Shown piece by piece: positions 63,568-64,000 of a stretch of 64,000 nucleotides of DNA. This DNA is from Colwellia demingiae (GTDB lineage: Bacteria; Pseudomonadota; Gammaproteobacteria; Enterobacterales; Alteromonadaceae). The DNA lies in the NCBI RefSeq assembly GCF_007954275.1, contig NZ_VOLT01000010.1, positions 62,001 through 126,000 of the forward strand, written 5' to 3'. The position numbers and the translations under genes were made by a program. Within the stretch, counting starts at the first letter, position 1; every line of letters starts with the position of its first letter. Under the pieces are notes generated by a model that was not told the DNA's origin, ran no database searches, and was given only the letters and a program-made list of their open reading frames with translations.

Positions 63568-64000
63568 ACAACTAAAAAGTAGCTTTCATTGATTTAGGAA
63601 CAACTGACTCATTACTTATTTTTCTATAAACAGCTACTTTTCTAGCAGCCTCATTCAATTCACGTTACAAGCATTAATCATTGTCGAGAAAGCTTCAAAA
63701 TTCATATTATTCGGATTGTCCCGTGCTGTAAATCCAGCATAAAGATAAAAGATACTTAGCACTGAAGAAAGTGGATTTGCGTTGACTCCTATAGGATAGC
63801 AAGCAAGTCGATAAGAAAGTTACTGCACTATTTGACAAAAAAGAGTAAGATCTTGCGCTAATTTGTTACACCTTAATTTGTCACAGATTAACGTATTAGC
63901 ATAAGCTCACTGGTAAGTGTTTACTCGAATAATCACATTGCTAACAAGATAGTAACTTAAACATAAGTATTAAAAGCAATGGATAACAAAGCAGCCTCGC
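63568..64000. other. Gene-less right edge of the window
   Basis: I see no intact gene. On the minus strand a 54-codon open frame (63655-63819) has protein-like composition but no start codon of the usual kind near its beginning, so it may be a decayed gene end. The final 150 bases may hold a promoter for a gene beyond the window. Confidence 0.35.

Noticed and set aside
63655..63819. Minus-strand open frame of 54 codons with protein-like residues
   Set aside because: No ATG or TTG and only a mid-frame GTG could start it; a decayed gene end is possible, but it cannot be called from this window.
1..64000. CRISPR array, tRNA, rRNA, prophage or toxin-antitoxin pair
   Set aside because: I looked for spaced direct repeats, cloverleaf-like T-loop sequence, integrase or phage structural genes and small paired frames, and found none I could support.

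Overview
The window looks like chromosome from a marine, probably cold-adapted gammaproteobacterium of the Colwellia type (order Alteromonadales). The base composition is AT-rich. Gene content and order resemble that group: FabV enoyl reductase, bolA/yajG/ampG neighbourhood, rlmG, ArgR with its own ARG box, an S46 peptidase, MipA-DUF3019-two-component module, many acyl-CoA genes and TonB receptors. Intergenic spaces also hold small terminal-inverted-repeat elements. The genus is an inference; there is no rRNA in the window. No tRNA, CRISPR array, prophage or intact transposase was seen.

Layout. 1-10.9 kb is housekeeping: an alpha/beta hydrolase cut by the window edge, an EF-hand mini-protein, a haemolysin III-like membrane protein, fabV, bolA, rlmG, a YajG-like lipoprotein, a periplasmic cyclophilin, ampG with a small unlisted membrane protein behind it, an HDOD protein, a YacL-family protein and an FAH-family hydrolase. 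10.9-13 kb is a probable nitric-oxide/respiration trio (NnrS-like membrane protein, DUF2249, hemerythrin). At 13.3 kb there is a FadL-type porin gene broken by a single-base frameshift, then argR. 15.5-20.1 kb is an iron-type operon (outer-membrane porin, imelysin lipoprotein, di-haem DUF1111 lipoprotein) with a Fur-like site in front and a 280-bp MITE inside. 20.5-30 kb holds an S46 dipeptidyl-peptidase, a PhyH dioxygenase, a P-loop kinase, a pyruvate-decarboxylase-like ThDP enzyme, a secreted methyltransferase-like protein, and an orphan ABC-type binding protein next to a diguanylate cyclase.

30.4-36.2 kb is an envelope-sensing block: TonB receptor, MipA/OmpV, DUF3019, OmpR-type regulator, histidine kinase. 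36.4-43.3 kb holds a FemAB-like protein, a DUF938 methyltransferase, a GNAT protein, an acyl-CoA synthetase and a GGDEF-EAL protein.

43.4-59.1 kb is the most interesting part. It is a catabolic locus with a TonB receptor, a sulfatase, a GMC alcohol oxidase/dehydrogenase, a CoA ligase, an alpha-methylacyl-CoA-racemase-like protein, an acyl-CoA dehydrogenase, a split MaoC hydratase pair, a 17beta-HSD4-like SDR, an SCP-x-like thiolase and an enoyl-CoA hydratase/isomerase. These are the bacterial counterparts of the enzymes that peroxisomes use to shorten 2-methyl-branched (bile-acid or isoprenoid) side chains. An AraC-family gene sits in the middle, flanked on both sides by a near-identical 36-bp palindromic site that is probably its operator. 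I infer uptake, desulfation, oxidation, CoA activation and branched-chain beta-oxidation of a sulfated alcohol of unknown identity.

59.3-63.5 kb is a valine-type isobutyryl-CoA pathway (acyl-CoA dehydrogenase, enoyl-CoA hydratase, 3-hydroxyisobutyryl-CoA hydrolase) with a divergent AraC regulator. The last 0.5 kb has no convincing gene.
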